From Actinomycetota bacterium (GTDB lineage Bacteria; Actinomycetota; Acidimicrobiia; IMCC26256; JAENVU01): a DNA stretch of 64,000 nucleotides. The position numbers were made by a program, and so were the translations under genes. Positions 23,454 to 32,610 of the stretch are shown one piece after another. The notes under the pieces were generated by a model. The model did not search any database, was not told the origin of the DNA, and worked only from the letters and a program-made list of their open reading frames with translations. Positions within the stretch are counted from its first letter, which is position 1; each line of letters starts with the position of its first letter. The DNA is taken from contig VGBT01000005.1 of assembly GCA_016870395.1 (NCBI GenBank), forward strand, positions 1 to 64,000. Reading direction: 5' to 3'.

Positions 23454-24545
23454 TCAGCCCTTCAGTGCCGGGACCACGTGCTCGCCGAGGAGCTCGATCG
23501 AGCGCATCACCGAGGCGTGCGGGATCTTGTACGGGTTGAGCAGGCACAGCAGCAGGTCGCAGTCCGCCGCGTCGTAGCGGGTCGCGATCTCGAGGCAGCG
23601 CTGCGGGTCGCCCACCACGCACGCTCCGGATTCGACCAGGTAGTCGAACGTCAGCAGCGTGAGGTCGAGGTCCTTCAGCATCTCGGCGTAGTCGTAGGTG
23701 CCGAGCGGCTTGCCCTCCCGCCACTCCGCCACCGTGCCGATGTGCCAGAGCGCGGTGCGCACGTACCACTCGAAGGACTCGCGGGCCTCCTCGAACGCCT
23801 GCTCGGTGGTGTCGGCGCAGTGCACCATCGTGAAGGTCGCGGCCGTGGTGTTGGCCACCTTTCCGACGGGCGTCATGCGCATCTGTGCGTCGCGGTACAC
23901 CCCGATGCGCTCGGCGAGCTCCTCGGGCGGCACCCCGATCGTGAAGCTCAGCAGGCCGAGGCCCAGCTCGCCGGCGATCACGTGGCTCGGCTGGCTGCTC
24001 GTGGCGCACCACAGCGGCGGGTGCGGCTGCTGGATCGGCTTGGGGTGCACGTTGCGCGGCGGCACCTGCCAGGTCGGGCCGTCCCACTCGAAGACGTCCT
24101 CGGTCCAGGCCTTGACCACCATGCGCAGCCCCTCCTCCCACTGCTCGCGGGTGAGGTCGGGGTCGACGCCGAAGCCCTCGAGCTCGGCCCGGGTCGACGA
24201 CCGTCCGGTGCCGAACTCGAGCCGGCCGTCGGAGACGAGGTCGACTACCGCCGCGGCCTCGGCCGCGCGCACCGGGTGGTTGTACGGCTTGGGAAGCAGC
24301 CGGACGCCATGACCGATGCGCATCGTCGAGGTCTTCGCCGCGATGGCGCCGTAGAGCGCGTCGGGCGCGGAGCAGTGCGAGTACTCGTCGAGGAAGTGGT
24401 GCTCGACGGTCCAGAACGAGTGGAAGCCGGCCTGCTCGCCGTGCACGGCCTGTTCGATCGTGTTGCGGTACGCGTCGTGCTCGCTGCTCGGGCCCCAGGG
24501 CTTGGGCACCGGGATCTCGTAGAACATCGCGAAGTCCATGCTCAC
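23454..24545 (-). CDS. LLM-class (putative F420-dependent) oxidoreductase
   Basis: Luciferase-like fold features: VEHHFLDEYSHCSAPDALYGAIAAKTSTMRIGHGVRLLP...RAAEAAAVVDLVSDGRLEFGTGRS. Confidence 0.92.
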   Translation of the reverse strand: MSMDFAMFYEIPVPKPWGPSSEHDAYRNTIEQAVHGEQAGFHSFWTVEHHFLDEYSHCSAPDALYGAIAAKTSTMRIGHGVRLLPKPYNHPVRAAEAAAVVDLVSDGRLEFGTGRSSTRAELEGFGVDPDLTREQWEEGLRMVVKAWTEDVFEWDGPTWQVPPRNVHPKPIQQPHPPLWCATSSQPSHVIAGELGLGLLSFTIGVPPEELAERIGVYRDAQMRMTPVGKVANTTAATFTMVHCADTTEQAFEEARESFEWYVRTALWHIGTVAEWREGKPLGTYDYAEMLKDLDLTLLTFDYLVESGACVVGDPQRCLEIATRYDAADCDLLLCLLNPYKIPHASVMRSIELLGEHVVPALKG

Positions 24546-24586
24546 CGCGGGCTCCTGGGTTGACGGCGGGTGACGACGGCGGGGAA

Positions 24587-24600
24587 TGTAACGCGTTCTC
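24587..24600. promoter_or_regulatory. weaker KstR-like site TGTAACGCGTTCTC in a divergent promoter
   Basis: 7 of 8 fixed positions of TnnAACnnGTTnnA, between divergent LLM and SDR genes. Confidence 0.4.
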
Positions 24601-24649
24601 TCAAGTGGCCGGCCGCCGGGGCCGCGCGTTGGACGGCGAGGAGTGCGGG

Positions 24650-25420
24650 ATGGGTCGGCTCGAGGGGAAGGTCGCGGTCGTCACGGGCGCGGCGTCGGGC
24701 ATCGGTGCGGCAACGGCGAGGCGCTTCGCCGTCGAGGGAGCGACGGTGGTCGGATGGGACGCGGTCGGAAGCGACGGCCTCGAGGTCGTCGACGTGCGCG
24801 ACGAGGCCGCCGTAGCGGCCGGTGTCGCGCGGGCCGTCGCGGCGCACGGTCGGGTCGACGCGCTCGTGAACGCGGCCGGCGTCGCGGGCGGCGGGCCGGT
24901 GCACGCCATGGACGCGGCCGAGTGGGAGCGGGTGATCGGCGTGAACCTCACGGGCACCTACCTCACCAACAAGCACGTGATCGCGGCGATGCTGGAGCAG
25001 ACACCCGATGCGCGTGGCCAGCGCGGCTCGATCGTCAACATCGCGAGCATCGAGGGGCTCGAGGGCACCGAGGGTGGCAGCGCGTACAACGCGTCGAAAG
25101 GCGGTGTGGTGATCCTCACCAAGAACCTGGCGATGGACTACGGCCGCCGCGGGGTGCGGGCCAACTGCATCTGTCCGGGCTTCATCGACACGCCGATGAT
25201 GGGCGCGGTGTTCGACATGGCGGGCATGGATCACGTGCGCCGGTCCTTCGTCGAGGCGCACGCGCTCGGCCGCTGCGGCGAGCCCGAGGAGATCGCCGCA
25301 GCGGCGCTCTTCCTCGTGTCGGACGACGCCTCGTTCGTCACCGGGAGCGCGCTGGTGGTCGACGGCGGCTACACCGCGGGCCATCAGCACGGGATCGCCG
25401 CGATGATGGGCCTGGCCTAG
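24650..25420 (+). CDS. SDR-family oxidoreductase
   Basis: [34 protein letters not shown]; catalytic Ser-Tyr-Lys region. Confidence 0.94.
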   Translation: MGRLEGKVAVVTGAASGIGAATARRFAVEGATVVGWDAVGSDGLEVVDVRDEAAVAAGVARAVAAHGRVDALVNAAGVAGGGPVHAMDAAEWERVIGVNLTGTYLTNKHVIAAMLEQTPDARGQRGSIVNIASIEGLEGTEGGSAYNASKGGVVILTKNLAMDYGRRGVRANCICPGFIDTPMMGAVFDMAGMDHVRRSFVEAHALGRCGEPEEIAAAALFLVSDDASFVTGSALVVDGGYTAGHQHGIAAMMGLA

Positions 25421-25511
25421 CCGACCCCCTGAATGTTCTCGGCCCGATCCGGCTCGCTGTGCGGACGGCAGCGGGCCGAGATCAGAGGTGGGCGTGGGAG
25501 ACTGGTCGATC

Positions 25512-27098
25512 ATGGGCGAGCGCGACTTCTCCACGTACTCCGGCACGCCCGTCGAACCCGTCTACGGACCGCCTGAAGCCGAGCGGCCGGGGCAGTGGCC
25601 GTACACGCGTGGGGTCTACCCGGAGATGTACCGCTCCCGGCCGTGGACGATGCGGATGTTCGCCGGGTTCGGAACCCCGGTCGACACGAACCGCCGATTC
25701 AAGGAGCTGCTCGCAGCCGGGGGTGGTGGCCTCTCGACCGCCTTCGACCTGCCGACCCTGATGGGGCGCGACTCCGACGACCCGCTGGCGGCAGGCGAGG
25801 TGGGCAAGTGCGGGGTCGCGATCGACACCGTCTGCGACGTCGAGGACCTCTTTCGCGACATCGAGCTGGGTTCGGTCACCACGTCGATGACGATCAACTC
25901 GCCCGCACCGGTGCTGCTGGCGATGTACGTGACGGCCGCGCAGCGCGCCGGCATCGAGCGCGCGCGCCTGGGTGGCACGCTGCAGAACGACATCCTCAAG
26001 GAGTATCAGGCGCAGAAGGAGTTCGTGTTCCCGCCCCGCCCGTCGATGCGCCTGGTGAGCGACGTCATCCGCTTCTGCGCGGCCGAGATGCCGCGTTGGC
26101 ACTCGGTGTCGATCTCCGGGTATCACATCCGCGAGGCGGGTTCGACTGCGGCCCAGGAACTCGCGTTCACCGTCGGCAACGGCTTTGCCTACGTGGAGGC
26201 CGCACTCGGGTCGGGGCTCGCGGTCGACGACTTCGCGCCGCGCCTCTCCTTCTTCTTCAACGCGCACGTCGACTTTTTCGAGGAGATCGCGAAGTACCGC
26301 GCGGCGCGCCGGATCTGGGCCCGCTGGCTCCGTGACCGCTACGGCGCGAAGGACGAGCGCTCGATGCAGCTTCGCTTCCACGCCCAGACCGCGGGCGTGT
26401 CGCTCACCGCGCAGCAGCCCGAGGTCAATCTGGTGCGCACCGCGATCGAGGCGCTGGCCGGCGTGCTCGGCGGCACGCAGAGCCTCCACACGAATTCCTT
26501 CGACGAGGCCCTGGCCCTGCCCACCGAGAAGGCGGCACGGCTCGCGCTGCGCACCCAACAGGTGATCGCCCACGAGACCCGGGTGACGAACGTGGCGGAC
26601 CCGCTGGGCGGCTCGTGGTACGTGGAGGCGCTCACCGACGAGATGGAGCGTCAGGCGGAGGCGATCTTCGCCCATGTCGAGGCGCGCGGCGGCGGCTCGA
26701 TGCTCGAGGGTGCGCTCGTCGGGATCGAGCAGGGCTGGTACCAGGGCGAGATCGCCCAGGCCGCCTACGACCTGGAGCGCAAGCTCAACGACGGCCGGCA
26801 CGTGCTGGTGGGTGTCACCGACTTCCTGGAGGGCAACGACGAGGTGCCGCCCGAGATCCTCCGGATCGGCCGGGAGGTCGAAGAGGAGCAGTGCAAGCGG
26901 CTTGCGGCGGTGAAGGCGGGTCGGGACGCCGACGCGGTCGACCGGGCGTTGGCCCGGCTGCGCACCGACGCGGCCGATCCGACGGTCAACCTCGTGCCCG
27001 CGCTCCTCGACGCGGCCGCCGACCACGCGACGGTCGGCGAGACCATGGACGCGCTGGCCGACGTCTTCGGCCGCCACCGCGAAGACCCGGTGGTCTGA
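25512..27098 (+). CDS. acyl-CoA (methylmalonyl-CoA-type) mutase large subunit lacking the B12-binding domain
   Basis: [87 protein letters not shown]; ends before a DxHxxG-type domain. Confidence 0.92.
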   Translation: MGERDFSTYSGTPVEPVYGPPEAERPGQWPYTRGVYPEMYRSRPWTMRMFAGFGTPVDTNRRFKELLAAGGGGLSTAFDLPTLMGRDSDDPLAAGEVGKCGVAIDTVCDVEDLFRDIELGSVTTSMTINSPAPVLLAMYVTAAQRAGIERARLGGTLQNDILKEYQAQKEFVFPPRPSMRLVSDVIRFCAAEMPRWHSVSISGYHIREAGSTAAQELAFTVGNGFAYVEAALGSGLAVDDFAPRLSFFFNAHVDFFEEIAKYRAARRIWARWLRDRYGAKDERSMQLRFHAQTAGVSLTAQQPEVNLVRTAIEALAGVLGGTQSLHTNSFDEALALPTEKAARLALRTQQVIAHETRVTNVADPLGGSWYVEALTDEMERQAEAIFAHVEARGGGSMLEGALVGIEQGWYQGEIAQAAYDLERKLNDGRHVLVGVTDFLEGNDEVPPEILRIGREVEEEQCKRLAAVKAGRDADAVDRALARLRTDAADPTVNLVPALLDAAADHATVGETMDALADVFGRHREDPVV

Positions 27099-27100
27099 CC

Positions 27101-27853
27101 TTGTCGATCGGACTGCTCCACCCGGGTGAGATGGGGGCGGCCGTCGGCGCCGCGCTCGTCGGCAACGGCCACGAGGTGCTGTGGGCGTCCGACGGGCGGA
27201 GTGACGCGACCCGCGCCCGCGCCGAGGCGGCCGGGCTCGTGGACGCGGGCTCGGTGGCCGATCTGAGCCACTCGTGCGCCCTCGTGATCTCGCTGTGCCC
27301 ACCCGAGTTCGCGGTGCGCGTTGCCGACGAGGTGCGCGCCGCGGGGTTCAGCGGGATGCTCGTGGACGCCAACGCGGTCTCACCCGCGACGGCCGCGCGC
27401 ATCGCGCCGACCGTCGACGGTGGGGTGATCGGACCGCCGCCACGCGTTGCCGGTACGACGCGCTGCTACCTCTCGGGGCCGCGCGCCAGGGAGGTCATGG
27501 CGCTGTTCGACGGCTCGGTGCTGGACGCCCGGGTCGTCGACGATCGGATCGGATCCGCGTCGGCGCTCAAGATGGTCTTCGCGGCATATACGAAGGGGGT
27601 CTCCGCGCTCTTGCTGGCATTGCGCGCGACGGCGCGCGCCAACGACGTCGACGAGGCGCTGCTCGACGAGTGGGCGCTCTCGCAGCCGCAGCTGGCCGCC
27701 GTGTGCGAGCTCGCCGAGGCCAACGCCGGCCCGAAGGCCTGGCGGTGGATCGCCGAGATGGAGGAGATCGCGGCCACGTTCGCAGCCGCGGGCCAGCCTG
27801 ACGGGTTCCATCTCGCGGCGGCGGCCGTGTTCCGCTCCATTGCTGAGCGCTGA
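27101..27853 (+). CDS. NAD(P)-dependent beta-hydroxyacid dehydrogenase-like protein with DUF1932-type C-terminus
   Basis: IGLLHPGEMGAAVGAALVGNGHEVLWASDGRS; SASALKMVFAAYTKGVSALLLA. Confidence 0.85.
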   Translation: MSIGLLHPGEMGAAVGAALVGNGHEVLWASDGRSDATRARAEAAGLVDAGSVADLSHSCALVISLCPPEFAVRVADEVRAAGFSGMLVDANAVSPATAARIAPTVDGGVIGPPPRVAGTTRCYLSGPRAREVMALFDGSVLDARVVDDRIGSASALKMVFAAYTKGVSALLLALRATARANDVDEALLDEWALSQPQLAAVCELAEANAGPKAWRWIAEMEEIAATFAAAGQPDGFHLAAAAVFRSIAER

Positions 27854-27902
27854 GCCCGAAGTCGGGCACGCAGTCCTTGGGCCGAGTCCGCGACGAGCGC
27901 GG

Positions 27903-28631
27903 TCAGGGCATCGTCGACAACGCGGCGCGCAGCGCGTCGGGGAGTGCGCTCATGGCCGGCAGCCGGCCGGCCGCGGCGGCGACCAGCTCCTCGCCGCTCA
28001 CCACCGCCTGCTCACTTCCTGCGGTGACGCGATAGCCCGACCCCGGCGGCGCCGCCGGCTCGACCGTGACTTCCTTGCCCAGCTCGGCGAGCACGAACCT
28101 GCTGAACCGCGCTCGCCAGGCGAGCCGGTCAGCGGTCTCGTCGGGCGGGATCGGAACACCGAGGTCGTCGGCGTGGGAGGCCAGCTCCTGGGCGACGTGG
28201 AAGGCCTGTAGCCGGACCGGGTAGTCGGGCACCATCGTGGTCATCGTGGCGCCGTCGCGCGCCCGCATGCGCTGCCGGGTCTCGGCGTTGCGGGTCCGCC
28301 AGTGCTCGAGCAACGCGTCGGTGCTCCAGCCGTCGAGCTGGTGGATGCCCCACGCATTGAAGCCGTCGAGGTCGGCGGCACCAGACGCGATGCCACGTTC
28401 GAGGAACACGCCCAGCGTGTCGTCGAGGCAAGCGTGGTGGTAGTCCTCGGTGGACGCGAGGTGGGCGAGCAGGTCGCGGCGGTCCCAGCCGGCGCAACCG
28501 GTGGGTGCGGTCCAGCCGTCGTCGGGGAGCGTCGTGAGGAAGTCGTCGATGCGGGCTGCTTCCCGGTCCTGCTCGGCGTACGGGTCGAGCCCGTCGAGGA
28601 GCTCGAGGGGGAGGTCGGTGCCGGCAGCCAT
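27903..28631 (-). CDS. maleylpyruvate isomerase-type/DinB-like mycothiol-dependent family protein
   Basis: FLTTLPDDGWTAPTGCAGWDRRDLLAHLASTEDYHHACLDD pattern typical of TIGR03083-like proteins. Confidence 0.8.
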   Translation of the reverse strand: MAAGTDLPLELLDGLDPYAEQDREAARIDDFLTTLPDDGWTAPTGCAGWDRRDLLAHLASTEDYHHACLDDTLGVFLERGIASGAADLDGFNAWGIHQLDGWSTDALLEHWRTRNAETRQRMRARDGATMTTMVPDYPVRLQAFHVAQELASHADDLGVPIPPDETADRLAWRARFSRFVLAELGKEVTVEPAAPPGSGYRVTAGSEQAVVSGEELVAAAAGRLPAMSALPDALRAALSTMP

Positions 28632-28683
28632 CGCGCCAGGTTGGCGTTCGATCGTGCCGCGGTCAACCGCCTAGCGTCCCGGC

Positions 28684-29301
28684 GTGACCATGGACGCACA
28701 GGCGCTGGCGGTGGCGCGTGCGGTGAAGGGCTTCATGCCCGACGCCGAGGGCCTCGCCTTGCACGAGGCCGGGCTCGACGGTGGGCGGGTCGGACCGCTG
28801 CTCGAGATCGGCTCGTACTGTGGCAAGTCGGCGGTGTACCTGGGCGCGGCGGCGCGCGAGCGCGGCACCGTCCTGTTCTCGATCGACCACCACCACGGCT
28901 CGGAGGAGAACCAGGCGGGCTGGGAGCACCACGACGCGGAGGTGGTCGACCCGCGCACCGGACGGATGGACACGCTGCCGTTCTTCCGGCGCACGATCGA
29001 GGACGCCGACCTCGAGGGAGTGGTGGTGGGGGTGCTCGGCGACTCGCTGACGGTGGGCCGTCACTGGGCGGCCCCGCTCGGGCTGCTGTTCGTCGACGGG
29101 GGCCACGCGCAGGACGTCGCGATGGCCGACTACGAGACCTGGTCGGGGTTCGTCGCGCCCGGCGGGGTGCTCGCGATCCACGACGTGTTCGACGACCCGG
29201 CCGCGGGGGGCCAGGCGCCGTTCCATGTCTGGCAACGTGGGGTGGCCGACGGGTTCAGGCCCCTCGCGACGACCGGCAGCCTCCGCACGCTCCGCCGCTG
29301 A
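28684..29301 (+). CDS. class I SAM-dependent methyltransferase-like protein
   Basis: GPLLEIGSYCGKSAVYLGAAARERGTVLFSIDHHHGSEENQAGWEHHD; LLFVDGGHAQDVAMADYETW. Confidence 0.8.
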   Translation: MTMDAQALAVARAVKGFMPDAEGLALHEAGLDGGRVGPLLEIGSYCGKSAVYLGAAARERGTVLFSIDHHHGSEENQAGWEHHDAEVVDPRTGRMDTLPFFRRTIEDADLEGVVVGVLGDSLTVGRHWAAPLGLLFVDGGHAQDVAMADYETWSGFVAPGGVLAIHDVFDDPAAGGQAPFHVWQRGVADGFRPLATTGSLRTLRR

Positions 29302-29329
29302 CGCGCTCCACCCACCGACCAGGACCGTC

Positions 29330-29399
29330 CCCACCCGAAACTGTCGCGGGTATCTCACGCTGGAGCGTGAGGAAGACGCGACAGTTTCCGTGGGGTGGG
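29330..29399. repeat. nested palindrome between convergent genes (possible bidirectional terminator or palindromic repeat element)
   Basis: CCCACCC|GAAACTGTCGCG ggtat CTCACGC tgga GCGTGAG gaaga CGCGACAGTTTC|cgtg|GGGTGGG. Confidence 0.85.
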
Positions 29400-30521
29400 T
29401 CAGTCGACGGTGCGGGTGGGGGTGACGCCGCGGCGCTCGGCCTCGATCTCGACCCCCGCGGCGATCAGCTCCTCGGCGCTCAGGCCCACCGGGAGCCCCT
29501 CGCCCCGGAACAGGCCCGCGGTCGGCCCCGCATCGCCCAGCGCGTGCGCGGCGAGCACGACGGCCGCGGAGTTCCACGTGGGGTGGTCCTCGGTGAAGTA
29601 CTCGCCGGTCTCGTGCCAGCGCTCGCCGTCGAAGTTCATGCCGCACCAGTAGGCGCCGTGGTCGTGGCGCAGGAACTGCACCCACGAGAACAGCTCGAGC
29701 GCCCGATCGTGCTCGCCGATGGCGTCGAGCGCCATCACCAGCTCGCAGGACTCCGCGGCCGTGATCCACGGCTGGTCGGACACGCAGCGAACGCCGCGGC
29801 CGGGAACGACGAACGTGTCCCACCTGGCGGCGACGCGCATCTGCGCGCTCTGCCCCCGCAGCACCCCGCCCAGGATCGGGTAGTACCAGTCCATCGCCCA
29901 GCGGTCCTTGTCGAGGAACCGCTCGGGACGGTGTGCGATCGCGATCGCGAGCGCACCGGCCGACAGCTCCCAGTCGGGACGGTCGTGCCCGAGGCGCGCC
30001 GCGATCGCGATCGCGCAGCGCAGCGAGTGGTGGATGCTCGACGAGCCGGTGAGCAATGCACCGTCGGCGGGATCGTCGGCTCGCCAGGCGATCTCGCCGG
30101 TCTCCGTCTGGTGGCCCAACGCGTAGTCGATGGTCGTCTCCACGACGGACCAGTACTCGCGCAGGAACGCGGTGTCGCCGGTGGTGAGGTAGTGGTGCCA
30201 GACCCCGGTCGCCAGGTAGCAGGCGACGTTGGTGTCGAGCGTCGGGTCCTTCACCTCGTTGCCGAGGTAGTACGCGTGCCACGACCCGTCGGGGTTCTGC
30301 ATCCCTCGCAGCCACGCGTAGGCGCGCGCGGCGTCGCCGTGACGACCGCCCACGTCGAGGGCCATCGCGGCCTCGACCAGGTTCCACGGGTCGGTGTGCC
30401 CGCCTGGCGTCCAAGGGATGTTCCCGTCGGGCAGCTGCGTCGCGGCGATCGCGTCCACGGTCTGGAGCACCTCGTCGGCGGAGATGATCCCCTCGACGCC
30501 TTGCGGTGCCGGAAGGCTCAT
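29400..30521 (-). CDS. alpha/alpha-toroid protein (prenyltransferase/glycosidase-like)
   Basis: Repeated helical-hairpin motifs: PWNLVEAAMALDVGGRHGDAARAYAWLRGMQNPDGSWHAYYLGNEVKDPTLDTNVACYLATGVWHHYLTTGD. Confidence 0.7.
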   Translation of the reverse strand: MSLPAPQGVEGIISADEVLQTVDAIAATQLPDGNIPWTPGGHTDPWNLVEAAMALDVGGRHGDAARAYAWLRGMQNPDGSWHAYYLGNEVKDPTLDTNVACYLATGVWHHYLTTGDTAFLREYWSVVETTIDYALGHQTETGEIAWRADDPADGALLTGSSSIHHSLRCAIAIAARLGHDRPDWELSAGALAIAIAHRPERFLDKDRWAMDWYYPILGGVLRGQSAQMRVAARWDTFVVPGRGVRCVSDQPWITAAESCELVMALDAIGEHDRALELFSWVQFLRHDHGAYWCGMNFDGERWHETGEYFTEDHPTWNSAAVVLAAHALGDAGPTAGLFRGEGLPVGLSAEELIAAGVEIEAERRGVTPTRTVD

Positions 30522-31234
30522 GACGACACCTTCTGCGTGTAGATCACGAGGCTCTTGCCGAGCAAGGGGTTGAGTGCGCGGTCGACGGCTGCGAGCCAGC
30601 GCGGGTTCTTCGTGATCTGCCACGTGAGGAAGTCGTGGTACTTGCGGGCCAACGGCTTGTCGGGCCCGTTCACCCCGCCCGCGCAGCGGATCCACCAGTA
30701 CGGCGAGTGCAGCGCGTGCGCGTGGTGCGAGCCGCGCAGCCAGAGGCCGGCGTCCTCGAGCTCGGACTCGAGCTCGTGCTGGCGGAAGATGCGCACGTGA
30801 CCGCCGAGGTTGTCGTGGTAGTCGTGGTCGAGCGCCCAACAGACGCGCTCGGGCCAACGGGTGGGGACCGTCACCGCCATGCGCCCGCCCGGCTTCAGCA
30901 CCCGTACGAGCTCGCTGATCGCCTGGCGGAAGTCCCACAGGTGCTCGAGCACCTCGGAGCACACGACCCGGTCGAAGCTCGCGTCCGGGAACGGGAGCGA
31001 GAGGGCGTCACCGTTGACGGTTCCCCACGAGAGCTCGCGCGGCACCTCGCCCGCCTCGTGCATCGCTCCGATGGTGGCTCGTACGTCCTTCAGCTCGCCC
31101 TCGGAGTAGTCGAGCGCGACGACCCGCGCCCCGCGCTTCATTGCCGCGAACGCGTGCCGCCCGCCACCGCAGCCCATGTCGAGGATCCGATCGCCCGGCC
31201 GCAGGTCGAGGCGGTCGAAGTCGCAGGTGAGCAT
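30518..31234 (-). CDS. class I SAM-dependent methyltransferase
   Basis: RILDMGCGGGRHAFAAMKRGARVVALDYSEGELKDV; SFDRVVCSEVLEHL. Confidence 0.93.
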   Translation of the reverse strand: MLTCDFDRLDLRPGDRILDMGCGGGRHAFAAMKRGARVVALDYSEGELKDVRATIGAMHEAGEVPRELSWGTVNGDALSLPFPDASFDRVVCSEVLEHLWDFRQAISELVRVLKPGGRMAVTVPTRWPERVCWALDHDYHDNLGGHVRIFRQHELESELEDAGLWLRGSHHAHALHSPYWWIRCAGGVNGPDKPLARKYHDFLTWQITKNPRWLAAVDRALNPLLGKSLVIYTQKVSS

Positions 31235-32535
31235 CAGCGGGCCCCCGGGAGGTGCTGTTCGAGCAGCGCGTACCAGTTGTCGACCATCCCCTGCGCAGTG
31301 CGGCGCCAGGTGAAGCGGTCGAGGACCCGCGCGCGGCCGGCCTCGCCGAGGCGGGCGCGCAGCTCGGGATCGTCGAGCATGGTGCGGATCGCACCGGCGA
31401 GGGCTTCGGGGTCGTTGGGTGGGACCGTGAGCGCCGAGGTGCCCGACGGCCCCGTGACTTCGGGCAGCGCGCCGCCGGTCGTGGTGACGAGCGGCGCGGC
31501 GCAGCTCATCGCTTCGATCGCCGGGAGCGAGAACCCCTCGTACAGCGACGGGACCACCGCGAGCTCGCATTCGGCGTAGAGCTCGACGATGCGCTCGGTC
31601 GGCACGCCGGACACGAAGGTCACGTGCTGGGTGAGCCCGAGGCGGTCGAGGATCCCCGGTACCTTCGAGCCGTCCTTGGGCTTGCCGATCACCACGAGGT
31701 GGACCTCGTCGCGCTCGGTGCGGACCTTGGCCACCGCCTCGAGCAACGGGATCAGTCCCTTGAGCGGCTGGTCGGACGACGTGGTGACGAGCAGCCGGCC
31801 GGGGACGCGCTCGACGTGGGGGAGCGGGCGGAACACGTCCTGGTCGACGCCTACCGGCACGATGTGCATCCGATCGGCGGGCACGCCCATCTGGTCGATG
31901 ATGTCGCGGCGTGAGTTCTCGCTCACCGTGATCACACGCGGCAACGAGCGCGCGACCTTCATCTGCATCCGGAGGAACGCGTACCAGCGCTGCAGGTTGA
32001 GACGCCGCCAGGCGCTGGGCGCGTGTGCGAGCTCGAGGTCGCGGTCGACGGTGATCGGGTGGTGCAGCGTCGCGCAGAGCGGGAAGCCGTCGGCCATCAT
32101 GCCGAGCAGGCCGGTGCCCAGGCTCTGGTTGTCGTGCACGAGGTCGAAGTCGGGGCGCCGGTCGCGCAGCACGCGCCGAGCGCGCTCGGTGAACGCCCAC
32201 GGCTCGGCGAAGACTCCGCCGCACATCAAGCCGAACTCGCGCAGGTCGACCGAGTCGCGGAGCTCCCACGGCCACGGCACCCGGAACGGGTTGCCGGCCG
32301 GATAGAGGTCGAGGCCGGGCACCTTCACGAGGAGCTGCGGGTCGTCGAGCTCCGGCCACGGCTGGCCGGCGTAGACCTCGACGTGGTGTCCGAGCTCGGT
32401 GGCCTCACGGACGATGTAGCGGGTGTACACGCCCTGACCCCCGCAATGCGGGTTGCCCCGATACAGGAGCCACGCGACCCGAAGCTCGTCGGGAAGGCGC
32501 GGCGAGAGACGGGGAGAGGCCATGAAGGTGAGCAT
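31234..32535 (-). CDS. glycosyltransferase family 4
   Basis: GNPHCGGQGVYTRYIVREATELGHHVEVYAG; VPSLYEGFSLPAIEAMSCAAPLVTTTGGALPEVTG. Confidence 0.94.
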   Translation of the reverse strand: MLTFMASPRLSPRLPDELRVAWLLYRGNPHCGGQGVYTRYIVREATELGHHVEVYAGQPWPELDDPQLLVKVPGLDLYPAGNPFRVPWPWELRDSVDLREFGLMCGGVFAEPWAFTERARRVLRDRRPDFDLVHDNQSLGTGLLGMMADGFPLCATLHHPITVDRDLELAHAPSAWRRLNLQRWYAFLRMQMKVARSLPRVITVSENSRRDIIDQMGVPADRMHIVPVGVDQDVFRPLPHVERVPGRLLVTTSSDQPLKGLIPLLEAVAKVRTERDEVHLVVIGKPKDGSKVPGILDRLGLTQHVTFVSGVPTERIVELYAECELAVVPSLYEGFSLPAIEAMSCAAPLVTTTGGALPEVTGPSGTSALTVPPNDPEALAGAIRTMLDDPELRARLGEAGRARVLDRFTWRRTAQGMVDNWYALLEQHLPGAR

Positions 32536-32610
32536 CCTAGATCAGGGAGGTCTCCGAGTTCCCGGCGAGGGCTAGCGTCCGACGGTGGGCTGTCGACGTC
32601 CGGCGACGAT

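Noticed and set aside
27854-27867. GCCCGAAGTCGGGC hairpin between convergent genes as a terminator
   Set aside because: Only a 5-bp stem with a 4-nt loop and no T tract; too weak to claim.
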